Shown one piece after another: positions 26,206 to 32,630 of a stretch of 32,630 nucleotides of DNA. Source of the stretch: Candidatus Poribacteria bacterium (GTDB taxonomy: Bacteria; Poribacteria; WGA-4E; WGA-3G); the NCBI GenBank assembly GCA_028824125.1, contig JAPPES010000140.1, positions 176,796 through 209,425 of the forward strand, in the 5' to 3' direction. Below the pieces are notes generated by a model that was not told the DNA's origin, did no database searches, and saw nothing but the letters and a program-made list of their open reading frames with translations. A program made the translations under genes and the position numbers. The first letter of the stretch is position 1. Every line of letters starts with the position of its first letter.

Positions 26206-26955
26206 TTAGGTTGCTACGGATGACAGAAAATCGCTCAATTCGTGCAAATGGGAGAGTTGTACATCTACAACGGATAAGTCTAAACACGCTTTTGTTTGGT
26301 TTCCGACCATCCAAGCAGTCCACATACCAACCTTTTTCGCGCCTATCATATCTGCTTTATAGCTATCACCTACATAGATAGCCTCTGACGGTGCAACACA
26401 CAGTTCAGACAGCGCGGCTTCAAAAATACGTGGATCAGGTTTTGCTATACCAAACACAGTAGAATCTATGATTACATCAAACAGTGGGGTAAGTTGATAT
26501 TCCTCACACCATCCACGAGTATTCCCAAAGTTATTACTAATTACGCCAAGTTTATAATTGCCATGAAGTGTTTTGAGCCATTGACGGTTCTTTGAAAGAC
26601 TCTGTGAGACTCCTTGGCAAAACCATTCCACATATTCGTCTTTCAATTGATCACTCAAATTAAGGCGTTTAAAAATACCGGTAGCGATAGCATCAGAAGT
26701 TTCTCGCAAAGTGCAACGTGCAGCCTTGCTACTTGCAACCGCGCCGACAGGTAACATTGAACCTTCTTGATAAGACCAATCAACAGAAGCGTCACCGAAT
26801 GCAAATTCTGCTATTGTTGCTTTATCTGCAACATCAAATTCCTCTCGTGTGATTTCAGGATGGCGTTTCTGAATAAACTGGTACGTTCGCTCTAACCAGT
26901 GGATGCCGTTTCCATCCAGTGTGCCACCAAAGTCAAAAATTAATGCACGGATCAT
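26206..26955 (-). CDS. HAD-superfamily hydrolase
   Basis: A 249-residue cytoplasmic protein with all four HAD motifs: I, DFGGTLDG (8-15); II, VISNN near 143; III, KPDPRIF near 175; IV, GDSYKADMIGA near 198. The first motif has glycine where the second acid of DxD phosphatases usually sits. A helical C1 cap lies between motifs I and II. Most such proteins are small-molecule phosphatases. The substrate is not evident. It is 27 nt downstream of the glycosyltransferase gene, so probably in the PHP-GT9-HAD operon, where sugar-phosphate dephosphorylation would fit. Confidence 0.87.
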   Translation of the reverse strand: MIRALIFDFGGTLDGNGIHWLERTYQFIQKRHPEITREEFDVADKATIAEFAFGDASVDWSYQEGSMLPVGAVASSKAARCTLRETSDAIATGIFKRLNLSDQLKDEYVEWFCQGVSQSLSKNRQWLKTLHGNYKLGVISNNFGNTRGWCEEYQLTPLFDVIIDSTVFGIAKPDPRIFEAALSELCVAPSEAIYVGDSYKADMIGAKKVGMWTAWMVGNQTKACLDLSVVDVQLSHLHELSDFLSSVAT

Positions 26956-26982
26956 CGATATTCGTTATACCTCTTCTAAATT

Positions 26983-28047
26983 TTATGTCGAATTATTCTG
27001 ATTTAACTTTGTTACTAATGCTTTTGTAACCTCAGTTGTGTTTATTTCTTGCATGCACAGGTGCGGGGTATTCTGGCGATGACAAGTACGTTTGTAACAC
27101 GGCCTACACGGGACAGGTTTCTCAATCACAGTGTGGCCAATGCCGTAAGGTCTGTGGCGCTTTGGATCTGTTGGTCCAAAGAGTGCAACTGTCGGGGTGC
27201 CGACAGCAGCCGCTATGTGCATCGGACCACTATCACAAGTTAGACATATCTCACACCGTTCTAATAACGCACCGAGCTGAAATATATCAGTTTTTCCTAC
27301 GAAATTTATTACTGATTCTGAAAGCGACAATTTTTCTACGATTATTTCTTCTGAACTTGAACCAGTTAAGACGATTTTGACATCGGGTGCAGCGCTTGAG
27401 ATTTGATTGATAACCTCGTCGAAATTACGCGCATCCCAACGTTTTGTGTGCCAAGTTGTGCCTAAATTAACTGCTATCAACTGCTCATTAGGAGATACGC
27501 CTTCATTCCCAAGCGCTTGTTGAATCATTTGACAATCCGCATCTGTATGCCAAAATTCTAAATGTGTTGATGAAAAATTGCTGGTTATGTCGCCGGACTT
27601 TTCAATAGAGACTGCGTTAACATTAAGTAGGTGTAGTACGCTTAAATAACGATCAACTTCATGAAGATTAGTGTTGTTTGGACAAGATGATGTTAGAAAA
27701 AATCCGCGTCCTTTGTAGTTTGTCCCAATACGTATCGGAATTCGTGCCAAATAAGGCAGCAGTGCGTTTCGGAATGAGGTAGGATGGAACACAATAGCGA
27801 TGTCAAAAGTGTTGTCACGAATTTGACGGATCAATCTTATGAATGATCGATAGAGCGCTTCCTGTTTCGTATCAACGATGTAGTTGTCAACGTACGGATT
27901 TGTATTCATCAAGTTAGCCACAAGCGGGCGCAACAGTACTGTCAGGTAGGATTCGGGATATGCTTGTTTGAGCAAGCGCAAAGCAGGCGTAAGTAGGACC
28001 ATATCCCCGATCCAAGCCCCTGTGTGGCACACAAGTATTTTTTGCAT
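26983..28047 (-). CDS. Glycosyltransferase family 9 (heptosyltransferase-like)
   Basis: From the ATG at 28047 the protein has 354 residues and the GT9 pattern. The N-terminus is MQKILVCHTGAWIGDMVLLT, and the central block has GTTWHTKRWDARNFDEVI. The sugar-nucleotide site is CLTCDSGPMHIAAAVGTPTV followed by ALFGPTDPKRHRPYG. The family adds heptose (ADP-heptose donor) or related sugars to lipopolysaccharide cores. With waaA about 2 kb away an envelope-glycan role is plausible, but the sugar is inferred. The C-terminus carries a cluster of four cysteines (PCRPCYKRTCHRQ...LC). The frame extends upstream to 28071, but the start overlaps the PHP stop as TAATG, a coupling arrangement that decides 28047. 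Confidence 0.9.
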   Translation of the reverse strand: MQKILVCHTGAWIGDMVLLTPALRLLKQAYPESYLTVLLRPLVANLMNTNPYVDNYIVDTKQEALYRSFIRLIRQIRDNTFDIAIVFHPTSFRNALLPYLARIPIRIGTNYKGRGFFLTSSCPNNTNLHEVDRYLSVLHLLNVNAVSIEKSGDITSNFSSTHLEFWHTDADCQMIQQALGNEGVSPNEQLIAVNLGTTWHTKRWDARNFDEVINQISSAAPDVKIVLTGSSSEEIIVEKLSLSESVINFVGKTDIFQLGALLERCEICLTCDSGPMHIAAAVGTPTVALFGPTDPKRHRPYGIGHTVIEKPVPCRPCYKRTCHRQNTPHLCMQEINTTEVTKALVTKLNQNNST

Positions 28048-28922
28048 TAAAAATAAAACGGATTTGACCAAGCCTTTTTGCCTGTTTCATCCGTTATTTC
28101 AATTCGGACATATTTTGTACCGCCAGAAACAGTATACGTTGCTTCTGTTAGGAGTTCGCCATTCGTTGGCAGGAACCGCCTACCACGACTGCGTTGAGCT
28201 TTGAAAACGATTGATTGTGCCTCTGAGCACTTAACGGTAAGCTGGTTATCAGTTAGATTTATGTCCTTGATTTCTGGTCCGAGTGTGGAATAAAAAGCAC
28301 CTGTCCGTAGAGCTTCCATGATGCTATCCAGTGTCAGTTCCTGTGCTTTTACCATTATCCATCCGTGGAAACAGTCATGTTCTGTGCCGTGTGCATCATC
28401 AGCAGCGATGCCGTGCACGGGTCCGCATTTGTCCAACAAGTCATCCCACGCTTGTTCTGAAAACCCTTTGCCGATAGTCATACAGGTATCGTTATAGACT
28501 TCAACAGCAAAGTAACCACGTAACGGGAGATAATCAGTAATTGTATGTCCGCACCAGTAGGGATGGCATAGCACTGCTTCTCCGCCTTGTTCCTTTATGT
28601 CATTAATAACAGCATTTGGATGCATCTTTGCACAATTCACAGGTTCATGGATATTTATCGCAACAAAGTGATATGTATCACCTCCGTAAGGATTTGATGG
28701 ATGCACTTCGCTCCCCGATATTGCTAAAAAGTCGGATGTACTATAAGCTTGGACATCGTTCACTTTTCGATGATCTGTTAAGACGAGGAAATCGTAACCT
28801 GCATCTTGGTACGCTGCGAAGCGGTCTGGAACGGATAGCTTCCCATCGGATTCAGTGCTGTGACTGTGTGTATTACCTCGATACCAGTGTCCTGGCTGTT
28901 GAAAAGGGTTTGCATTCAACAT
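28047..28922 (-). CDS. PHP-domain metal-dependent phosphoesterase
   Basis: A 291-residue cytoplasmic protein. Residues about 15-200 form a PHP domain with metal ligands in NTHSHST (H19, H21), LTDH, SGSEVHP, LCHPYW and AADDAHG. The last 80 or so residues are beta-rich and end WSNPFYF. The PHP family includes histidinol phosphatases, polymerase exonucleases and nucleotide phosphoesterases; this one fits the stand-alone group. The gene leads the PHP-GT9-HAD operon from the promoter at 29017-29045, with a strong AGGAG site before the ATG. Its stop codon overlaps the GT9 start (TAATG), implying tight co-expression. Confidence 0.88.
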   Translation of the reverse strand: MLNANPFQQPGHWYRGNTHSHSTESDGKLSVPDRFAAYQDAGYDFLVLTDHRKVNDVQAYSTSDFLAISGSEVHPSNPYGGDTYHFVAINIHEPVNCAKMHPNAVINDIKEQGGEAVLCHPYWCGHTITDYLPLRGYFAVEVYNDTCMTIGKGFSEQAWDDLLDKCGPVHGIAADDAHGTEHDCFHGWIMVKAQELTLDSIMEALRTGAFYSTLGPEIKDINLTDNQLTVKCSEAQSIVFKAQRSRGRRFLPTNGELLTEATYTVSGGTKYVRIEITDETGKKAWSNPFYF

Positions 28923-29016
28923 TGTTTACTCCTTGCAAATTAATAATGCTTGTGAAGGGATACTGATGTGATCGCTGCGTATATTCACGCTCACAATTAC
29001 AACAGTAAACTATTTA

Positions 29017-29045
29017 AGTATAACAAATTTGTAAGTCTTTGTCAA
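29017..29045 (-). promoter_or_regulatory. Sigma-70 promoter of the PHP-GT9-HAD operon
   Basis: Minus strand: TTGACA (29040-29045) and TATACT (29017-29022) with a 17-nt spacer, leaving a leader of about 88 nt. Confidence 0.8.
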
Positions 29046-29104
29046 TACGATCAACATTAACGGGTGTGTAAAGTTTTTGTCCTGATTATTTTTTGAAAAT
29101 TAAC

Positions 29105-29133
29105 TTGACAAACCAATATATTTATGTTAATAT
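29105..29133 (+). promoter_or_regulatory. Plus-strand promoter-like sequence upstream of trxA
   Basis: TTGACA (29105-29110) and TAATAT (29128-29133), 17-nt spacer. It lies about 500 nt before trxA, so it would give a long leader running through the tandem repeats, or a separate small RNA. Confidence 0.5.
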
Positions 29134-29247
29134 TATTATTACATAATTAAATACTGTTCTCAATATAGGCAAATTTCTAAAGAACAAAGAGAAGAAAAAA
29201 CAAAAAAGCTGAAAATCACGTCACAATCCTTGTCCTGATTGACTTCT

Positions 29248-29345
29248 GCACGTCACTAGGACGTGCAAAACGCCTAAATGTGACGTGAAATACGTCCTAA
29301 ATGTGACGTGTAACGTCCTAAATGTGACGTGCAAACGTCCTAATT
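29248..29345. repeat. Tandem repeats with GACGT/ACGTC half-sites
   Basis: CCTAAATGTGACGTG occurs at 29273, 29296 and 29317, with a truncated unit at 29339; spacing is 23, 21 and 22 bp. Each junction reads GACGTG...ACGTCC, forming small inverted repeats, and an inverted CACGTCACTAGGACGTG lies just upstream. The roughly two-helical-turn periodicity suggests stacked protein-binding sites. Confidence 0.65.
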
Positions 29346-29629
29346 GAAGGTGTCCATTGGGGAAGGCGAAGTGAAACTCAACCGACAATATACTTTGTAC
29401 GAAAACTTTACATACCCACATTAACAATTTGGTGGAAATTAATTTTGGAATAAGGTAACATATTTAATATATTGATTCGTCTGAAAGAAAGTGTTATTTC
29501 TCAATCTTGCTAAATCAAAAGGCTGTGGATGTCTTAATAAAACACTGAAATTTCATTACAACATTTGAGAACTATAGTGACGAACATACCTGAATCATTT
29601 TCATATCATTTAAAGTTAAAGGAGCTATC

Positions 29630-29956
29630 ATGGCTGAAAATACTTTTGAAATTACCGACGATACGTTTGAAGGAATGGTGCTTACATCTGATACACCAGT
29701 CGTTGTTGACTTTTGGGCAGAATGGTGCGGTCCGTGCAAAATGATTGCGCCTATTTTGGAGGAACTTGCCGCTGAAAATGCGGACACTTTCAAAGTCGGA
29801 AAAGTCAACGTGGATGATAACCGCCAAACAGCAATGAAATATAGTGTGCGCAGTATTCCGACACTACTTGTTTTCAAAGATGGAGAAGTGGCGGATCAGA
29901 TTGTCGGCGCAATGCCCAAAGATGCGCTCAAGAAAAAAATCTTGGATGCCATTTAA
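29630..29956 (+). CDS. trxA: Thioredoxin
   Basis: A 108-residue protein with the standard length and features of thioredoxin 1: active site WAEWCGPCKM (CGPC at 33-36), VNVDDNRQTAMKYSVRSIPTLLVF with the cis-proline, and a GAMPKDALKKKI C-terminal helix. It is a cytoplasmic dithiol reductant recycled by thioredoxin reductase. An AAGGAG site lies 5 nt before the ATG. It is followed on the same strand by waaA after 113 nt containing a two-part hairpin. Confidence 0.97.
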   Translation: MAENTFEITDDTFEGMVLTSDTPVVVDFWAEWCGPCKMIAPILEELAAENADTFKVGKVNVDDNRQTAMKYSVRSIPTLLVFKDGEVADQIVGAMPKDALKKKILDAI

Positions 29957-29973
29957 TCTATCCCTCTCTGTGT

Positions 29974-30016
29974 AGAAGCACCTAAGCCGAAGCATGTCCC
30001 GTTTCGGCAGGCTTCT
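29974..30016 (+). other. Two-part hairpin between trxA and waaA
   Basis: AGAAGC (29974-29979) pairs with GCTTCT (30011-30016), and inside it GCCGAA (29986-29991) pairs with TTCGGC (30003-30008). No T-run follows, so it is more likely an attenuation or mRNA-processing structure than a terminator. Confidence 0.45.
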
Positions 30017-30069
30017 GCAAGGGTTCGCGGTATCAGCAACCTGCAGTCTGTTTTCTTTAGCGGAGCATC

Positions 30070-31356
30070 ATGTTTTGGCGATTTGTCTACAATGCGTTTG
30101 CACTTCCCGTTATATTTATCGGTTTTCACCTGGCAGCGTGTTGTAATCGCAAAATCCGGGAAGGTATCATCGGGCGGAGACAAGTATTTGATAAATTGAC
30201 TGACCAACTCCGTGACGCGCGAAATTTAGAGAAAACAGCATGGTTTCATTTTACTTCTGTCGGCGAATTTGAGCAGGCAAAACCGCTGATTGAAGCAATT
30301 TATGCAGATGCCCGCATTGTATTAACTTTCTTCTCCCCCTCGGTTGCACCAAATGTTGAAGCATATCCTTATGTTGATGCAGCTGTTTATCTTCCTTTTG
30401 ACACACCTCACAACGCAGAACGTTTAATACACCTTATTAAACCTACGTGTCTGATTTTTTCGAGGTATGATATTTGGCCCAACCTCGTTTGGAAAGCATC
30501 TAAACAAGATATTCCTATCATTGTTATTGCTGGCACGCTGCATGCTGGATCGAAACGTCTCAGCAGATTCGCAAGGCACTTTTTCAGAAGTGTACATCGC
30601 TGTATTACGTTACATTGTGCTATTTCGGAAGCGGATGCCGCTCGATTTCAACAACTCTGCTCTTCAGAACATCAGGTTGTTGTTACCGGCGATACCCGCT
30701 ATGAACAGGTTTATCGACGCGCACTTTCAGTTGAACCTAACACTGAATTTTTCCCTGGGCAAGCGACTTTAAACCGCCCTATCCTTATGGCTGGTAGCAC
30801 ATACTCAGATGATGAGAAGGTCCTATTGGAGACGTATCAGATGCTTCGTGCAGACATACCTGAGCATAACCTACACTTAGTTTTAGTGCCACACGAACCA
30901 ACATCTAAGCGAATAACCGAAATTCAAGCAGAATTGAATAAGCGAAAATTCAGACATCGTTGTTTCTCAGCACTTAATAGCGATGCAAATTTGGAAGAGA
31001 TAGATATTCTTATCATTGATGCAGTAGGGCTTTTAGCAAAGCTGTATCAGTTAGCGGATATAGCATTTGTCGGAGGGAGTTTTCACGGTAGTGTTCACAA
31101 TGTGATGGAACCCGCAGCAATGGCAAAACCGGTATTATTTGGTCCCACTATCCAGAATTCTTATGAAGCATCTTTGTTACTGGAGAGGGGCGCGGCGAAA
31201 ATTGTAAATACCCCACGGCAAATGGCGGATGTCCTTACAGAATGGCTGAATGACGAAGAAAAACGCACAAAAGCTGGAAATATAGGCAAACACTTAATTG
31301 AAGAAAACCTTGGCGCGGTCGAACAGACATTGGTACATTTGCGGAAATATCTGTAA
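30070..31356 (+). CDS. waaA: 3-deoxy-D-manno-octulosonic acid (Kdo) transferase
   Basis: A 428-residue protein matching WaaA/KdtA (GT30). It has an N-terminal membrane-anchoring helix (FVYNAFALPVIFIGFHL), the N-domain motif WFHFTSVGEFEQAKPLIEAI, RYDIWPNLVWKA, and the C-domain donor region ILMAGSTYSDDEKVLLETY, LVLVPHEPTSKR and IAFVGGSFHGSVHNVMEPAAMAKPVLFGP. It transfers Kdo from CMP-Kdo to the lipid A precursor at the inner membrane, so the organism should make an LPS-type outer membrane. GGAG lies 4 nt before the ATG. No other lipid A genes are in the window. Confidence 0.95.
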   Translation: MFWRFVYNAFALPVIFIGFHLAACCNRKIREGIIGRRQVFDKLTDQLRDARNLEKTAWFHFTSVGEFEQAKPLIEAIYADARIVLTFFSPSVAPNVEAYPYVDAAVYLPFDTPHNAERLIHLIKPTCLIFSRYDIWPNLVWKASKQDIPIIVIAGTLHAGSKRLSRFARHFFRSVHRCITLHCAISEADAARFQQLCSSEHQVVVTGDTRYEQVYRRALSVEPNTEFFPGQATLNRPILMAGSTYSDDEKVLLETYQMLRADIPEHNLHLVLVPHEPTSKRITEIQAELNKRKFRHRCFSALNSDANLEEIDILIIDAVGLLAKLYQLADIAFVGGSFHGSVHNVMEPAAMAKPVLFGPTIQNSYEASLLLERGAAKIVNTPRQMADVLTEWLNDEEKRTKAGNIGKHLIEENLGAVEQTLVHLRKYL

Positions 31357-31406
31357 AACGCTATTAGTGCTTAGTCAAGTGTTCAGGACTTACGCATCCC
31401 CTTGAA

Positions 31407-31562
31407 TGAAGATTAATTTATTAATTCGGCAATTTTCTGTCCACATGAGGCAAGTGTACACCTCTGCTGGCGAGGCGGGGAATCATGGCGAATACCTTAT
31501 GCGTATTCGCCATGATTCATACCCGGGGAATGACTAAACGTCATTCATACCGTTGATTTGGT
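31407..31562. repeat. TGAAGATTAA-type inverted-repeat element, copy F
   Basis: The left end is intact (TGAAGATTAATTTATTAATT) but the right terminal arm is missing. The core, inverted relative to copies C and E, contains a perfect 16-bp hairpin GAATCATGGCGAATAC / GTATTCGCCATGATTC (31480-31518). Confidence 0.72.
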
Positions 31563-31580
31563 GCCGTCCGCCCGCGCGTG

Positions 31581-32038
31581 TTGTCTGAATCGCGGATTTC
31601 ACGGAGGACACGGAAAACGCGGATTAGTGACTTCGGGACTCCCAAACGCCTATTCAAAGTATACCCCAATCGTTTGAAAAGGAATTCATCTTACCAAACC
31701 CCTCTCCGCGTTTTCCGCGCAATCCGTGTAATCCGCGATTCAGACAATAAACCGCGTTTCAGAAACTCCCCCACTCACTGCACTGCATGCCCGATATTGT
31801 GCAGCTGCAAACGGCAGCTGCACATTTTTGTGCAACAAATCGGTAGAATATCGGTTTTAAAGTTGGCATATAAATTGCATATCTTCCTGTAGGTCGGGTA
31901 GAGCGATAGCAAACCCGACGGACAATACTGCCGAGTTGTTTCTCACGTGTGGACAGGTATTTTTAGCTATGTGTATAGACGGAGGGTAGGAGTAATCCGC
32001 GTTTTCCGTGTAATCCGTGTAATCCGCGATTCAGACAA
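31581..32038. repeat. Three copies of an AATCCGCGATTCAGACA repeat
   Basis: Copies lie at 31581-31625 (inverted), 31706-31747 and 31994-32038 (direct). They share a CGCGTTTTCCG block, the AATCCGTGTAATCCGCGATT core and the CAGACAA end. The inverted pair could fold across the first 170 bases. Confidence 0.7.
31798..31829 (+). terminator. Terminator-like hairpin with T-run
   Basis: TGTGCAGCTGC (31798-31808) and GCAGCTGCACA (31814-31824) form a perfect 11-bp stem with loop AAACG, followed by TTTTT. It could end transcripts from waaA, though it lies 440 nt past its stop. An outer CCGATATT / AATATCGG pair (31791-31798, 31847-31854) also brackets it. Confidence 0.6.
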
Positions 32039-32092
32039 CAAAAACCGAAAAATATGCCAATTTCAGTTAATTTACATTTTTTGAAATTTAAT

Positions 32093-32121
32093 TTGACATT
32101 TTATTGTTTATGTTATATAAT
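32093..32121 (+). promoter_or_regulatory. Perfect-consensus sigma-70 promoter of the structured RNA
   Basis: TTGACA (32093-32098), 17-nt spacer, TATAAT (32116-32121). Transcription should start near 32128, immediately before the long inverted repeat and the hairpin-rich RNA region. Confidence 0.85.
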
Positions 32122-32129
32122 ACTGATAT

Positions 32130-32197
32130 CAACTAATAGTTTAGTCAAAATGGGTGCCCATTTTCTAAATTGAACTTTAGACTTAAGCTATTAGTTG
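32130..32197. repeat. Imperfect inverted repeat forming the 5' leader hairpin
   Basis: CAACTAATAGTTTAGTC (32130-32146) pairs with GACTTAAGCTATTAGTTG (32180-32197). Inside is AAAATGGG TG CCCATTTT (32148-32165). The octamer GGGTGCCC recurs at 32202-32209. It would be the first structure of the transcript from 32128, or the hairpin of a transposon end. Confidence 0.7.
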
Positions 32198-32512
32198 GCA
32201 GGGGTGCCCGGACTTTTTTAAGGAGCGGGTAAACTTGCCGCTAAAGCAACTGATGGGATATCCATAAATCATAAGGTGTTTAGCATGCACGGGTTCGCGT
32301 GTGTGGCACCGGGGCACGCAACCCCTTGGGGGGCGCGCTGATAGTGTACGAGCACTCCAGCGCGTAGCCGTGTCATAACCATAGTATGACAGGGCTGGTT
32401 TTCATTCTATCACAGGCACAGGGTCTGTGACTATTGAGACATGAAAACCAGCGAGCCCGAAAGGTTAGAGGCATGAGGAACCGTTCCTTTTCACTTTTTC
32501 TCCTTTCGGGAC
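32198..32512 (+). ncRNA. Highly structured non-coding RNA, HEARO / IscB omega-RNA-like candidate
   Basis: Five strong hairpins follow one another. First, GGGTT + GCGTG (32291-32301) with CACGC + AACCC (32315-32324). Second, CGCGCTG/CAGCGCG (32334-32364) with inner AGTG/CACT. Third, TGTCATA/TATGACA (32371-32391). Fourth, GCTGGTTTTCAT/ATGAAAACCAGC (32394-32452), holding an inner TCACAG/CTGTGA hairpin. Fifth, CCCGAAAGG/CCTTTCGGG (32456-32510). Smaller hairpins lie upstream (GCGG/CCGC near 32225, ATGG/CCAT near 32253). The promoter at 32093 and absence of a credible protein argue for a functional RNA. The hairpin order and blocks such as GTGGCACCGGGGCACGC and GAGACATGAAAACC resemble, from memory, HEARO / omega RNAs that guide IscB nucleases. 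No IscB frame starts before the edge. Exact ends and any guide segment are uncertain. Structured RNA: confident. HEARO identity: moderate. Confidence 0.6.
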
Positions 32513-32630
32513 TGTCAATATCAATAATGACCGCTGGACGTAAAGTGCGTTCAACGGAGAAATTATCAGATATACTTCAATACCTTCGCCAAAAAAATGA
32601 TTGAATAAATAGGGCGGTTGTCCTAAAGTT

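Larger units (their letters stand above)
28923..29629. other. Divergent intergenic region between the PHP operon and trxA
   Basis: These 707 bases contain no supported gene. They hold the promoter of the PHP operon (29017-29045), a plus-strand promoter-like pair (29105-29133), an A/T-rich stretch and the tandem repeats at 29248-29345. A short minus-strand frame over the repeats is unlikely to be real. Confidence 0.6.
31357..32127. other. Repeat-filled intergenic region after waaA
   Basis: No gene is supported. In order: repeat copy F (31407-31562), three copies of an AATCCGCGATTCAGACA repeat (first inverted), a perfect hairpin with T-run (31798-31829), a sigma-54-like sequence (31863-31879), a GTCGGGT / ACCCGAC hairpin (31893-31919) and the promoter at 32093-32121. 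A frame at 31578-31892 runs through the repeats and is not credible. Confidence 0.6.

Noticed and set aside
29248..29345. CRISPR array
   Set aside because: The repeats abut with almost no unique spacer, units are only about 22 bp, and no cas gene is present.
31578..31892. 104-codon plus-strand frame after waaA
   Set aside because: It runs through two copies of the AATCCGCGATTCAGACA repeat and a terminator-like hairpin and has no ribosome site.
32198..32512. tmRNA, RNase P RNA, SRP RNA or group II intron as identity of the structured RNA
   Set aside because: No CCA-ending tRNA-like domain, no RNase P core motifs, no SRP tetraloop motif and no GTGCG start or domain V hairpin of a group II intron could be found.
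32473..32604. 43-residue frame (or 25 residues from 32527) at the right end
   Set aside because: It overlaps the last RNA hairpin, has no usable ribosome site and resembles no known protein, in particular not the start of IscB.

Overview
The window looks like chromosomal DNA of an AT-leaning, Gram-negative-type bacterium. A Kdo transferase (waaA) implies an LPS-type outer membrane, and there are several signal-peptide and lipobox proteins. The mix of WD40, TPR and LamG proteins, a weakly conserved lamin-tail-like protein, PHP and amidohydrolase enzymes and many short palindromic intergenic repeats resembles uncultured Poribacteria-type genomes. That assignment is an inference from gene style. 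No rRNA, tRNA, phage or CRISPR array was recognised.

Layout: most genes lie on the minus strand. From the left edge: a secreted WD40 repeat protein (cut by the edge), the ComM/YifB AAA+ ATPase, a two-TM potassium channel with an RCK domain, a DUF1844 protein, a LecA-like beta-sandwich protein, two cyclophilin-type lipoproteins, a secreted LamG protein and modAB (molybdate uptake, without modC). A plus-strand amidohydrolase follows, then a minus-strand pair (ABC-2 permease plus lipoprotein) and a plus-strand 54-aa membrane protein. Next is a tight four-gene minus-strand cassette of unknown function (ten-TPR protein, coiled-coil membrane protein, 89-aa protein, secreted protein) ending in a terminator. 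After it come a large TPR/LamG protein, uvrB, a class A penicillin-binding protein, a redoxin, and a PHP - glycosyltransferase 9 - HAD operon. The right part carries plus-strand trxA and waaA, then about 1.27 kb without a convincing protein gene.

Several promoters match the sigma-70 consensus closely, for example those upstream of modA, the PHP operon, the lipoprotein/permease pair and the terminal RNA. Intergenic spaces hold at least four families of short inverted-repeat elements, one of them in six copies and one copy nested inside another element.

The most interesting signal is at the right end. A perfect-consensus promoter (32093-32121) drives about 400 nt containing at least five strong hairpins (32281-32510) and no recognisable protein. 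Its layout resembles HEARO / omega RNAs, the guide RNAs of IscB-type nucleases, but no IscB reading frame begins before the window ends. It is either an ORF-less omega-RNA-like locus or an unrelated structured RNA. The second candidate novelty is the four-gene TPR cassette at 13106-15984.
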